Source of the DNA: Proteromonas lacertae
Taxonomy: Eukaryota > Sar > Bigyra > Opalinata > Proteromonadidae
NCBI GenBank assembly: GCA_002245135.1
Contig: NGBS01000307.1
Coordinates: 57,673-121,672 of the forward strand
Length of the DNA stretch: 64,000 bases
Direction: 5' to 3'
Shown: positions 42,068 to 54,700 of the stretch, one piece after another
Position numbering within the stretch: position 1 is the first letter of the stretch
Layout of the letters: each line of letters begins with the position of its first letter
Notes under the pieces: generated by a model
Seen by the model: only the letters and a program-made list of their open reading frames with translations
The model's database searches: none
Told to the model about the DNA's origin: nothing
Translations under genes and position numbers: made by a program

Positions 42068-42535
42068 ATGACAAGTTTAGAAGATTTCTTTAAATACGTA
42101 TATGGAGAGGTAAATTGCAATATAGAAGGAATTATTACACTAATTGGTAGAGCATTTGGTTTTACTTTTCTCTTCTGTGGAGCCAGTGTAATACTTGCGT
42201 ATGCAATAGTAATAAGTGCATTTTTAATATGCTGTATCACAATAGTGCCTATTATATTACTTGCTCTATATTGGGATGGATTTTGGGGTGATTTAGAATT
42301 TACTTTTACTTGGCTTTGGGGTGCTGGTTTAATTATAGGAGCTGTCTTTTCTGGAATAGTGTTCTTACCAGTTTGGATAGTTTTTGCACTATTGATAGCA
42401 TTTTTAGCAATAATAATTCCATTAGCAATATTAATTTCTATTTGCACATGTTGTGGGTGTATATGTTGCAATGAAAATGATGATGCAACAACTTTGAAAA
42501 AAGTAATGAGCAAATCTTCAGTTATACCAGAATAG
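42068..42535 (+). CDS. Small multi-pass membrane protein, unknown
   Basis: 155 residues in a single exon. After a polar start (MTSLEDFFKYVYGEVNCN) come three to four hydrophobic helices (about residues 25-45, 46-70, 80-108 and 110-135). A Cys cluster (CTCCGCICC) follows and then a short polar tail. The tight Cys group just after the last helix suggests palmitoylation or metal binding, both speculative. The opposite strand is also open (42058-42513) but reads as an Ile/Asn/Gln-rich shadow. I recognise no family. Hydrophobic periodicity and a clean ATG support it as a real gene. Confidence 0.65.
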   Translation: MTSLEDFFKYVYGEVNCNIEGIITLIGRAFGFTFLFCGASVILAYAIVISAFLICCITIVPIILLALYWDGFWGDLEFTFTWLWGAGLIIGAVFSGIVFLPVWIVFALLIAFLAIIIPLAILISICTCCGCICCNENDDATTLKKVMSKSSVIPE

Positions 42536-42834
42536 AATATGAAAGAATATTACTATATATATTCATATTCAATTGACATACACTCCTCTGAATATTTTAG
42601 TATCTATATAACATTTAAAGATATGAAACAACAATATAAATTAAAAAAGTTGTCAAATTGTAAATATTAATATTAATCCACATTTTTTGGTACTTCTTTA
42701 TCTTATCTATCAAATCATTTTAATAACAAAACTTGCATATACGAATATTTTAAAAGAAATAATCACAAACCATATCAAGCTTCGTTTTATTGTTACAAAT
42801 TTTATTAATTGTCTTTTATAAACAAAAATAGTAT

Positions 42835-43688
42835 ATGAACACACAGTCATCATGTAATTCTCTCCTATGTGTTGGAGAAAAAGCGGTTGGAGTTAATCCT
42901 TCAGATACAATAATAACAAAGTCCCCAATAGCTGTATCACATCAAGTATTACCTAGAAGCGTATATTATACCTTTATTTATCAATATAGTCTCCTTCGAG
43001 TAAAACAAGACCACATTCCGCTTCAGAAGCAAAATTGAGGAATAATAATAGTCTAACAGTAAAAGTACCCTCAAAATCAGGATTTCTTTTACCAGTATTT
43101 TATTTTTAATATAGATATAACGAAATATAGGGTTTACAACCAATTAAAACTACTAATAGTGTGACAATTATAGATTTTTCAGCGCCACGAAAAGTAGTAA
43201 CTCCAATAAGACCAAAAACAACATTAATTTCGTTTGATAAATCTTCAATTCCAACCAACTGTTTTGTACCAAAAATGCATCCTAGACATATAGATGATCC
43301 AGAAATATTAAATGCAATTAAAGGATGTAGAACACAATCTCCAGTAAAACATCCTGTAATTCAAACCAAATTAGTGGATAGTTATCTTCCTCATTATCCA
43401 TCATTACAGTATAAATCACCTTATGGAAATGTTCAATCTAAAGTGAAATTAGCTATAAATCCACCTCCTAAACTAAGAAAATGGCCAATGAGTAAGAAAA
43501 TACGAAATGATATTAGAGTTCCTTCTAGAATGCAAGATAGGAATGAAATAGGGATAAAACAAGTACAAAATGACGATGATAGTGATGATAATGATATGAA
43601 ACAGAAAAGTAATGAGAATGAGGAGAATGAAGAAGAGGATTATGATGAAAGTTTTAATATGTTGATGAATAACAGTGAGTGTGATTAA
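42835..43688 (+). CDS. Hypothetical protein, Pro/Lys/Ser-rich with acidic tail
   Basis: Three exons. The first starts MNTQSSCNSLLCVG and is joined through a GTAT intron at about 42962-42990 to SPSSKTRPHSASEAK. A second intron at about 43092-43127 leads into GLQPIKTTNSVTIIDFSAP. Both junctions are in frame, giving about 260 residues. The protein is low in predicted structure: basic and proline-rich in the middle (PPPKLRKWPMSKK) and strongly acidic at the C-terminus (DDDSDDNDMK; EENEEEDYDES). This composition suits a disordered nuclear or cytoskeletal adaptor, which is only an inference. No family recognised. Confidence 0.6.
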
Positions 43689-43809
43689 TTGTAATTTTTA
43701 TATATTTATATTAGAGATTATTTAATTTATTTTTCATTTTTGACTATGTTTATTCTTTTATAAATATTACACAACAGAAATAAAGTAATATATATATTTA
43801 CTATCAAAT

Positions 43810-45090
43810 CTACATAGGTGGTGGAGGTTGTTGTTGAATTTGTTGTGATTGTTGTTGTTGTTGTTGCTGTTGAGATAAAATACTTCCCGTTGAATCAGAT
43901 GGAGCAATACCAATTTCATCACTACTCATTCTCTTCTGAAAATATTTATTAAAAAATATCATAGTTGAAGTAACACTTAACAAAGCATCAAATATATTAT
44001 TAATAATACAATATTTATGAATAGCTAATAAAGAATTATAACACATATTCTTTATAGCATCATTACGGAAAATGAAAAATATATGATCTAATATATTACT
44101 ACATTCAACTATAGCTTGTGATGTCAAATAGGGTGGAGATAATGTCTTTGTTTCTGTTGTAGGATTATTATTATTATTGATATTATTATTTGGAACTATT
44201 AATTGGTAAGGAAAAGGCTCTAATGGAATTGCGATTGAAGCAGATCGTTCTCTTCTTTCATTAATTTCATCTTCGTCTTCTTCTTGGATGATTGACAAAT
44301 CATTATTGATATTGAATTGTGACACAAATGGTTGATTTGTTAATCTATTTAAGAATAATAATTATAATCAAATATACACTAAAAATAAACCACACAATTT
44401 ACAAATAGCTGAGTTTGGAAGTATAAATATTTCATTTTTTAAATAATATAGTGTTATTGTGAAAACTATATTTATATTTTTGAAATTAATATCTGAAATA
44501 TCTTTCAAGTTTGATAATTCTGCAATTTTTGAATCTTTTTCTCCCATTTCATCACTTTCTTCTTTCAATTCGTTAATTTGATATATTGATGGTTGAGATA
44601 AATCTGGTATCTTTACTTTATTCTGTTCGGAAGAAGTTGATTTTCGAATATGATTATATATTGCCAATAACAAAACATCAATACCTGAAAGATATTCTGG
44701 ATGTTCTTTATGATTGAGCATGAATAGGTATAGCAATGTTGGAAGGTGGTAATATACATATCTATGTAATTCAAGTTCTGGGCCTAATATCCAATTAAAA
44801 AACCATCCACACAGACATCCGGTTAACTATTATATTAAATTATATAAAAATACGAGTGGTGAGGGATTTGTTAATAGAGTCTTTTCGATTAAAGTAGGTA
44901 GACTATCTTCATTTTTAAGTAAGTATTTACTTAATTCAATTTGTTCTTTTATATCTCCTGAATAGGCTTTCTTAAAAGTATCTACAATCTTCTGAACTTC
45001 CGAATCATCATCAGAGAAGAAATCAGCATCATTAAAAACTTTTAAAATATCTGCAGCAATAGATATATGCTTCACTGAGTCAGTATTCAT
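43810..45090 (-). CDS. Hyccin / FAM126-like protein
   Basis: Hyccin helps hold phosphatidylinositol 4-kinase III alpha with TTC7 and EFR3 at the plasma membrane. The match is GIDVLLLAIYNHIR followed by KVKIPDLSQPSIYQ, which mirrors the family's GCIEALLLGVYN...PSLSKPSVYH block. Three exons join in frame. The intron at about 44827-44853 connects TNPSPL to LTGCLCGWFFNW, and the one at about 44346-44378 connects CGLFLV to LTNQPFVSQFN. The protein is about 400 residues, close to the helical core of animal hyccin. The C-terminus has a polyglutamine run (about 43828-43875) and ends in PPPPM. It is transcribed divergently from SF3B1 with a 385-bp gap. The call rests mainly on the one conserved block and overall helical character. 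Confidence 0.72.
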
Positions 45091-45475
45091 TAAAAATATT
45101 CTTGTGAAAAAGCGGGATAAAAAGTAAATTACCTGAAATGACTAAATTATTACATTCTCAATTTTTAGCTAATAATAAACCTTAATAATACATTAACTAC
45201 TATAACTAAAAGAATGGATGATGGATTCCTTTTATGAGTAAAGTTATAAAGCATCTTTAGTTATCTAAACTATATTTGGTGAATTATGAAAAAAAGTTGT
45301 ACTAATCTTTATTTCTTTATTATTTTTATAAAAAGGATGAGTATTTACTCAGATATTCTATTATGAAATTTACCAAACTTGGCTTGCTAATATGTTCAGT
45401 GATTTTTTCTTATTTAAAGCCATTATAATTTATATAGTTACTTTCACTTTTTTATTTCAGGTTTAATCTCATTCT
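45091..45475. promoter_or_regulatory. Divergent intergenic region, hyccin-like / SF3B1
   Basis: 385 bp between two divergent start codons, so it should contain both promoters. It is AT-rich with T runs and no recognisable motif. Short open stretches, such as an ATG at 45363, do not lead into a coding exon. Confidence 0.5.
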
Positions 45476-48400
45476 ATGAGTATATTTTTTTTTATATATA
45501 TTTATAGGCAATAACAATCAAGAATCAGAACCTGATAGAATACCACTAGGCGGAGCTGGCTTTTATGATAGTGATATATATGGCGAAGGCGGTGATAAAA
45601 CTCTAGGTAAAAAGAAAATAATTTCTACTGGTTATGTACAGTCTATTGGAGCAGATGACAATTCAGATGAAGATATAGATGAAATGGGAGGAAAGTATAT
45701 ATTATTAATGTATTATTTATATTCTAATAGTCATCCATCTACACTAAAAGCACAACAAAAAATGGAAGAAGAAGATGACAGAGAATTACTGAAAAGATAT
45801 CAAGAAACAGGTGGTTCAGGAATAGATCATACAAAAATAGGAGAAAGACAAGATTTATATCATCAGCGACAGATGAATAGGAGATTAAGTCCAGAAAGAG
45901 GTGATATGTTTGGAGATAAAACACCAAGTAGAGGATATGCTGAAATTATGAAAGAAGAACAAGCCAGAAATGAACTAGATGAGACTTTAAAGAAAATAGA
46001 TGAAATCGAAAAGAAAAAAGATGAAGATAATCGAAATGCTTTAAAAAGAAAGTGGGAAGAACCTCCTCCACCATCATCATCATCAGATACATCATCAAGT
46101 GCAAAGAAATCAAAATGGTCAGATGAAACTCCAGTCGCATCAATGGCAGCTAATGCTTCAACACCAGTATCATCAAGATGGGATGCAACACCAGTCAATC
46201 CATCAGGTGTAACTCCAGGTAGAATGTCACGATGGAATACACCTACTCCAATGGGTAGTAGCAGTGGTACTGCAGGTAGTGAAACATCTAAACGAAGTAG
46301 ATGGGATGAAACACCAGCAGGCCAAACACCAGTAGCAGCTCCTGATGATATTACACCATTATTAGCTACAGCAAGTACTACACGATTTGCAGATACTAGT
46401 GTGACCGCTGAAGCAGCTGCACATGTGAGATATAATAGAGAATTACAAATAAGAAATCGTCTACTGACTGATGATGAGTTAGATTCATTATTACCATCAG
46501 GATATCAGATATTAATCCCTCCCAAAGGTTATGTTGAGAAGAATACTCCTAATAGATCATTATTAGCAACTCCAACTCCTTATAATAGTACTCCTGGTTT
46601 CTTTATGCAGAATGCAGCTACTCCTTCAGTATTTGGTGCTGGTGATGCAATGAATAGCTTAGCTCCACCTTCAGATCCAAGTTTACCTGATATAAAACCA
46701 GAAGATATTCAATTCTTTGGCAAATTATTCACAGCTGAAAAGGAAGAAAATATGACAACAGAAGAAGCAATAGAAAGAAAGATATTACAATTATTATTAA
46801 AGATAAAGAATGGAACTCCATTACAAAGAAAAGGAGCATTAAGACAAATTAGTGACAGAGCTAGAGAATATGGCGCTAAAGCAATATTTGATAACATATT
46901 ACCAATATTAATGAGTCAAACATTAGAAGATCAAGAAAGACATTTAATGGTCAAAGTTATTGATAGAGTTTTGTATCAATTAGAAGATTTGGTTCGTCCA
47001 TATGTACATAAAATACTAGTCGTTATTGAACCAATGTTAATTGATGAAGATTATTATGCCAGAATTGAAGGTAGAGAAATTATATCCAATTTAGCTAAAG
47101 CTGCTGGTTTAGCTACTATGATTTCAACAATGAGACCAGAGATTGATTCACAAGATGAATATGTGAGAAATACAACAGCTAAAGCATTTGCTGTAGTTGC
47201 TTCTGCATTAGGTATTCCAACAATGTTACCATTCTTAAAAGCAGTTTGTCAATCAAAGAAGAGTTGGATGGCTCGTCATACAGGCATTAAAATAATTCAT
47301 CAAATCGCTATATTAATGGGATGTGGTATATTACCTCATTTAAAGCATTTAATTCCAATTATACAGAATGGATTAGAAGATGAACAACAGAAAGTAAGAA
47401 CAGTAACTGCCTTAGCAATCGCTGCATTAGCTGAAGCTGCTCATCCTTATGGTATTGAAGCATTTGATAGTGTATTAGAACCATTATGGAAAGGTTGTAG
47501 AAAACATAGAGGCAAAGGATTAGCTGCATTTCTAAAAGCAATTGGTTGTCATTATTCCGCTGATGGATAATCGATATGCTTTATATTATACTAAGGAAGT
47601 AATGCCAATATTAACTCGTGAATTTGGAACTCCTGATGATGAAATGAAGAAAATTGTATTGAAAGTTGTAAAACAATGTGTTAGTACTGATGGAGTTGAT
47701 TCTAAATATGTCAGAGATAATATCTTACCAGAGTTTTTCCGTAATTTCTGGGTAAGAAGAATGTCAATGGATCGTCGTAATTACATACAGTGTGTTGAAA
47801 CAACAGTAGAATTAGCTAATAAAGTAGGTAGTTATTTAGTATTATCACGTTTAGTGGATGATATGAAAGATGATCATGAACAATATCGTAAGATGATATT
47901 AGAAGTGATGCAAAGAATCATCAGTACAATGGGAGTTAGTGAAATAGATGAAATATTAGAAAAAAGAATAATGGATGGTTTATTATATGCTTTTCAAGAA
48001 CAATCCAGTGAAGAAGCTGAAACAATGTTAAGAGCATTTGGTATAATTATTACAGCATTAGGTGAAAGAGCAAAATCATACTTCTTACAAATATCTGGTG
48101 CTATTAAATGGAGATTACAGAATAAGAATGCTAAAGTTAGAATGCAAGCTGCTGATTTGATTCAAAAGATTGCTAGTCCAATGATGAAATATGGTGAAGA
48201 AAGAGCATTGAATTATTTAAGTCAAATGTTATTTGAATATTTAGGAGAAGAATATCCTGAAGTGTTAGGTAGTATTTTAGGTGGTTTAAAAGCTATAGTG
48301 AATGTAGTTGGAATGAATCATATAAAACCACCAATTAAGGATTTATTACCAAGATTAACACCAATTTTAAGAAATAGAAATGAAAAAGTACAAGAAAATT

Positions 48401-49215
48401 GTATTGATTTAGTTGGAAGAATCGCTGATAGAGCTGCAGATCAAGTCAGTGCAAGAGAATGGATGAGAATATGTTTTGAATTATTAGAAATGTTAAAAGC
48501 ACATAAGAAAGATATAAGAAGAGCAGCTGTTAATACATTTGGTTATATTGCTAAAGCTATTGGTCCACAGGAAGTATTGAAACCGTTATTAGATAATTTA
48601 AAAGTACAAGAAAGACAGCTTCGATTATGTACAACTATTGCTATTGCTATTGTCGCTGAAACCTGTCAACCATTTACAGTATTACCTGCATTAATGAATG
48701 AATATACAGTAAAAGATATGAATGTACAAAACGGTGTATTAAAGACATTTTCATTTATGTTTGAGTATATTGCTGAAATGGGTCAAGATTATATTTATGC
48801 TGTTACTACATTATTAGAAGATGCTTTAATGGATAGAGATTTAATTCATAGACAAACAGCAGCATCTGCATTAGGTCATTTAGCTATTGGTGTTTATGGT
48901 TTAGGAAAAGAAGATGCTTTAGGACATTTATTGAATTTTGTTATGCCAAATATATTTGAAACATCTCCACATGTAATTAAAGCAGTATTTGCTGCGATTG
49001 AAGGATGTAGAATAGGTTGTGGAGTTGGTAAATTATTGTTATATATATATCAAGGATTATTCCATGCTGCTAGAAAAGTTAGAGAACCTTATTGGAAAAT
49101 ATATAATAATTGTTATGTTTATAATGCTGATGGAATGATTCCTTTCTTACCTCGTTTAACTGATGATGAAGGAATGGAACAATATGAGAAGAGTTATTTA
49201 GAATTAACTATCTAA
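45476..49215 (+). CDS. SF3B1: Splicing factor 3B subunit 1 (SF3B1/Hsh155)
   Basis: Core U2 snRNP protein that clamps the branch-site/U2 duplex. The start codon is split off: the ATG at 45476 plus one base is followed by a 28-nt intron (45480-45507), then [16 protein letters not shown] second intron (about 45694-45729) gives [14 protein letters not shown]. The N-terminal half carries RWDxTP phosphorylation-type motifs ([22 protein letters not shown]) and the U2AF/p14-binding linker. The rest is about 20 HEAT repeats closely matching animal and plant SF3B1 ([54 protein letters not shown]). It ends in the usual [12 protein letters not shown] block. One extra base at about 47544-47550 breaks the frame inside the conserved [15 protein letters not shown] segment with no intron signal. 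In an essential gene this is most likely a sequence error. Confidence 0.96.
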
Positions 49216-49351
49216 TCATTTTTTTTTTCTTTTTTCTTTAAACAAAGACATTAGAAACATTAAAAACATAATAATGAAATAGTTATTTACTCAATTAACA
49301 ACAACAACATTTTTTCATTAACAATATTAGTAAAAGATATAATTGTATCTT

Positions 49352-51624
49352 CTATTTTACTAACAAGGAATTGTTATATATATTCTTAAGATCCTGTCTA
49401 TACTTGTTAATTATCCTAAATCTATTGATTTTCATTGATGGAGTTAATAATCCATTCTCTATTGTTAGACTTTCAGAATCTATCAAAACTGCTCTTGGAA
49501 TTTCAAACCCTCTAATATTAGGATTTGCTTTTCCTGATGTATGAATCAATTCTTTTATATGTGATAAATATAAAGGTGAAGAAACAATTTCATCATAATC
49601 ACTACTATGCAATTCTCTCATTCCCCAACTAATTGCATTTTCACGATTAGGAATAACTAAACAAACTAAATAGATCCAAGTTGATTCACCATATAATACA
49701 ATTTGATCAACTTCTTTCAACTTTTCAAACTCAGTTTCAACAGCTTCTACAAATACAAATTCACCTTGAGAGAGTTTAAATATATTTTTCTTTCTATCCA
49801 CAATCTTAAATGCCAGATTAGGTAGAATAATAGCAATATCACCAGTATGTAACCAACCATCTTTATCAAATATTGTGTTATTATATATAGATTCACAATT
49901 CTCTTGAAAATAACCTTTACACAAACCAGTACCTCTTACACATATCTCACCTCTACCTAGGCATTCTATACTATCATTATGAATCTTATCTTGAACATTA
50001 TAATTCAATTCAGGAACATCAATCAATTTAATTTCATAGGAAGGAATTGGCCCACCAATATGACCAATACAACTATCTAATGGACTAGTAAAAGCGACAG
50101 ATATTGTTTCTGTTTGACCATATCCTTCAATTAAGGGACAACAGAAGAATGCTCTGAGGAAGTTCATTATTTCTAAATCCATTGGAGCACCACCAGTTTG
50201 AGACCATCTTATATTACCAAATCCCATTTCATTACGTAACTATATTAAAATAATAATAAATATGTTTATATACATTTCTATAAATAGTATTATCTTGAGG
50301 ATGTTTGTAAATTCCTGAAGGGAATGATTTTGCTTTTTCATTTACATGCTTCATTATTTCATCTTCAGTATTATAATTTGTTAATTCTTTTAATATCATT
50401 GAATGTAATCTCAAAAATCTATTCACAATAATAACAAATTCATAATTATACATTCTTGGAACAGCTGCAAACATAGTTGGCTTTAACACTTTAACATCAT
50501 CAAATAATTCATCAGGTTTACCCTAATAATAATAATAATAATATATATATATATATACATGATAAAAACCAATACAACCACCTTCTTCTAATATAGCAGG
50601 ATGCATTACTCTTTCCATAATATGAGCCAAAGGTAAAAAACATAAATATTTATCAACATTACTATAGGTAATACCAACTGCTCTCCAAGCAGCTATATTG
50701 GCTATTATTGATCGATGAGGTACCAAAACTCCTTTTGGCTCACCAGTACTTCCACTTGTATAACAGACTGTACAAATATCTTCTGAAGTAGGTGGAATTG
50801 GAGTTAAACGATGTTGTTTTCCATATTCTTCTATTTCTTTCATTGAATATATTTTATACTATTCATAATATTATATTATTATACAGTTGATTCTAACTTT
50901 GCTTTCATTTCATTATCATTCACTTCGTCTATCACTATAATATACTGTAATTGTAGCTTATTATGATCTAAAGAGGCAATCTATATATAATGTAACATAT
51001 TTATATAAATACAATTGATAATTCCTTAGATGAACACAATAATCCTCGAATGTGTGACGACTGTAATATACATTCAACACTATGTATCCCCAACATCTCA
51101 TGAACAGGTAGAACTGTAATAGAATATGCATTCATTGCTTGTTCACATACTACCCAATCTAGACAATTAACACAGAATATTCCAAAGTATTCCAGACTCT
51201 AATAAATAAATTGATATAAATAAAAAAAATACTGCTTCTTTTGTTGTGTATTTCAATCCTTTTATACCACTGCCAAAATTTTGAATTCTTTCCCACATTT
51301 CTTGATAAGTTATCCATTTATAATCACTATATTTATCATTTACCTATTTCAATATTTAATATATGGGATAATATACGAGTTGCCTATAACCATAACAATT
51401 ATTTTCAGGAAATTTTCTTAAACCTCTTTGAAATGCATCATAACTGTAATATGAGATAATTACATATTATACAGAGTATTAACATCTGGATATGCAGTTT
51501 TAACCAAACTATCAGGATGTTTGATAGAACGATAAATAGGGGACTAAAAATTGATCAATATTGTCATATATACATTACCAGGCGTTGCTGGATTTACTTC
51601 TTTTGAATAAATCACTTGATTCAT
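49352..51624 (-). CDS. Long-chain acyl-CoA synthetase
   Basis: ATP-dependent ligase that converts fatty acid plus CoA to acyl-CoA through an acyl-AMP intermediate. The AMP-binding signature YTSGSTGEPKGVLVPHRS lies at about 50730-50790. IRWSQTGGAPMD, GYGQTETISVAF, LHTGDIA and the DRKKNIFKLSQGEFV adenylate-binding/hinge motif follow in the expected order. Nine or so exons, about 670 residues, start at MNQVIYSKEVNP. Removing GTAT...AG introns restores each boundary, for example GFYH-GKPDELFDD near 50525-50556 and NLRNEMGFG near 50238-50272. The N-terminus lacks an obvious long membrane anchor. Animal and fungal long-chain enzymes (ACSL/Faa) have the same motif spacing. Chain-length preference cannot be read from the sequence. 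Confidence 0.93.
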
Positions 51625-51772
51625 TTGTTTTGCATACCCAATTTTGAAAAGACACTTTTTCAATAACCCATTTCACAATTTTGTTTTTTCTCTCACTTAA
51701 ACCAACAATAAACACATTTTATCATTTTATATTGTATAAAAAATATATAATAATTGCAATATGGATTAAATT

Positions 51773-54700
51773 TTAAGCTTCATCTGGATCTTTCTTTCCT
51801 TCATCAGCGAAGAATAAAAATACATCATCTAATGTGGTTTCAGATATAGAATATTCATCTATTGATAATTTTTCTTTGTTATTTTCCAATTCTTCAAAGA
51901 TCTTTGAAAATTGAACATTTCCTTCATTTATCTATTTATTATTATTATTAAATCATGATACATGATATATTCGAATTATTGAACTACTTTGGAGAAGTTA
52001 ACATACTCTTGGGATATAATTCTTGAATCATCTTTTCTACTTCTTTTTGATTTTCTTCAAGATTATTTACATTCTCTATTTAATAATAATAATAATAATA
52101 ATATACTATTTAATCTCACTGTTAAGAAATATCCATTACCATAATCACTCTTCAAATCAGCACTTGTTCCTAAACATCTCATATTTCCATGAGTTAAGAT
52201 TCCTATTCTATTACACAAGGTTTCAGCTTCTTCCATTGAATGAGTTGTTAATACTATCACTTTACCATTCTCTCTGATATCTTCAATAAAATTCCATAAA
52301 CTTCTTCTTGTGATTGGATCCATTCCTGTACTTGGCTCATCTAAAAATACTACTTTGGGATTTCCTATCAATGATAATAATACACTCATTCTTCTTTTAT
52401 TTCCACCACTTAAACTACCGATTAAACTATCTTTCTTCTCAGTCAGATTTACACTATCTAAATAATTTGATATTAATCTTTTACATTCATTCTTTTCTAT
52501 ACTGTATAATAAACAATATCCATAAAGATATTCATATGGAGTTATATTATTGTATAAAGCATCAAATTGAGGACAAACTCCTAAACTAGTTCTTGCTTTT
52601 TCTAATTCATCACTTATACTGTAATTATTAATATATCCTTCTCCTTCAGAAGCTGTTTCTACTCCTGTTAAGATTTTTATCAATGTTGTTTTACCTGCTC
52701 CATTTTCACCTAATAAACCAAATAATTCTCCTTTTCCTATTCCTAATGATAATTTATTCACTGCTTGGAAGTATTTTCCATCACTCTTTTTGAATATTTT
52801 GGATAGTTCTTTTATGTGAATCAAATCATAATCACTTTTATTTGTTCCTTTTTCTTTTATTCTTTCTACTTCTTTTTCAACATTTATATCACCTTTTTCT
52901 TCATTTCCTTTTTCTAAATCAACTTTCTTACTTTTATAATATTTAGAAGATTTCTGTTTTTCTGCTCTCGATTTCCAACTTGGAAGAAATATTTCCACTA
53001 AATATATTATCAAACTGAACAATATTATTTCAACTATGAATATTATATAAACATAGATTAAATCTTTATCTGGATCAAATATATCTTTGAATGAATATGG
53101 AACACCTATCTTCGCTGCTGATTCTAATAAGGCTATTCATATATTATTATTATTATTATTATATAAATTATACAGAATGCTCGAAATACTCCATAAGGAG
53201 GTAATATTGCACATAAATTCATTGCTAAGGCAGATGGATTACTACTAAAAGCAGTAAATAACCATGGTAACATTGTCATCATATTAAGAAGTTCATTTGT
53301 TGATTCTTGAGCAACCTATCAAAATCAATATAACAACATTATATATATATATTATACAGTAAGATTGTTCATCGGTAATGCAATTAAATAACCAAATATT
53401 ACTGATAATGGAGAATATAATATAAGAATAAGAATAAAAGCAAAGAAATTATTCTCTAATACTCCTTTGAATTGAAAACAAGCCATTAGAACAATGGATA
53501 TAATAAATGGAACAAAACAACATACAGTATGAACTACAGCATGAGATAACCAATATATCTTTCGATCCAATGAAGATATTAAGAATTGATTCTTTATATT
53601 CGTTGTTTTCTCAAATACAATATTCTCACAGAAACTTGCACTCATTGAGGCAAATACTGAAGCAACCAGAATCATTGCACCTCCATTTGCAAATGATATA
53701 CTATTAGCTGAACTTTCCGTTGGCTATTTCATTAAAATTATAAACAAATATACATCTTTCATTCTCATATGTTCAACATGTATTTCTTTTCCATTTGATA
53801 CTTTTCGATAATAACTGTTGTATAATAAGTATGTCACAGATCTACTGTTGTAGTTTATATTTCCATTTAAAACTACATTTACATCATTATTATCTTTTGA
53901 TTCAATGCAAAATGGAATTATTTCTATACAATATTAGGTTTAAATATATATATATATACTATTCTCATAATTGGAATTACTTATTATTGTTTCATTTTTT
54001 ATGTTTATCATTTCTTCATTACTTACTTCTTTAAATTCATAGTTATTTGGAAATTCACTTGATATTGTGTTTATTATTTCTTGGATTTTATCTGTTTTGA
54101 TATATGGAACTAACAAATTACTAGAATATTGATGAGGATATTTACTTACTTCAAATTCATATTTATTCAAATCCTATTGTAATATATTCATTTATTTATA
54201 CTCTCAAAACAGTTATATCAATTATACACAAAGCAAGTGTAAATACAATTGGATATACTAACATAAATGCTGTTGCAAATTGACTTCGTATTTGATATTT
54301 ATACAAAAGATAACACATTCCTTTAAATTGATTCCACGAAGAAAAATGAACTTTATATTCAGGTAGTTTTATTCTACTTCGAGATACTGAAGCTTGTTTC
54401 ATTATTTTTTCGATTGGAATTACTTCATCAGTTGTTGGAGTTATTTTTCGACTTCCTTTACCATCAGATGGAGATTTACTATCAGTATTTTTAGCATCAT
54501 TTACTTCATTATGTAATTTAGCTAATTCAACAAATACATCTTCTAAACTTGGCATTGTCATTGAGATTGAACCATAATGTAATTCTTCTTTTTTATCTTC
54601 CAATTTCTTAAACAAACATGATAATTTTGAACTGTCTTCTAATGGCAAAATATATCTCAATTCACTTCCATTATCATTCACTTTCTTATATTCAATTATC

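Noticed and set aside
42058-42513. Antisense ORF opposite the small membrane protein
   Set aside because: The sense strand has clean hydrophobic helices and a Cys cluster; the antisense protein has no coherent features.
43828-43875. CRISPR-like or functional repeat
   Set aside because: It is a simple CAA/CAG run coding for polyglutamine in the hyccin-like protein.
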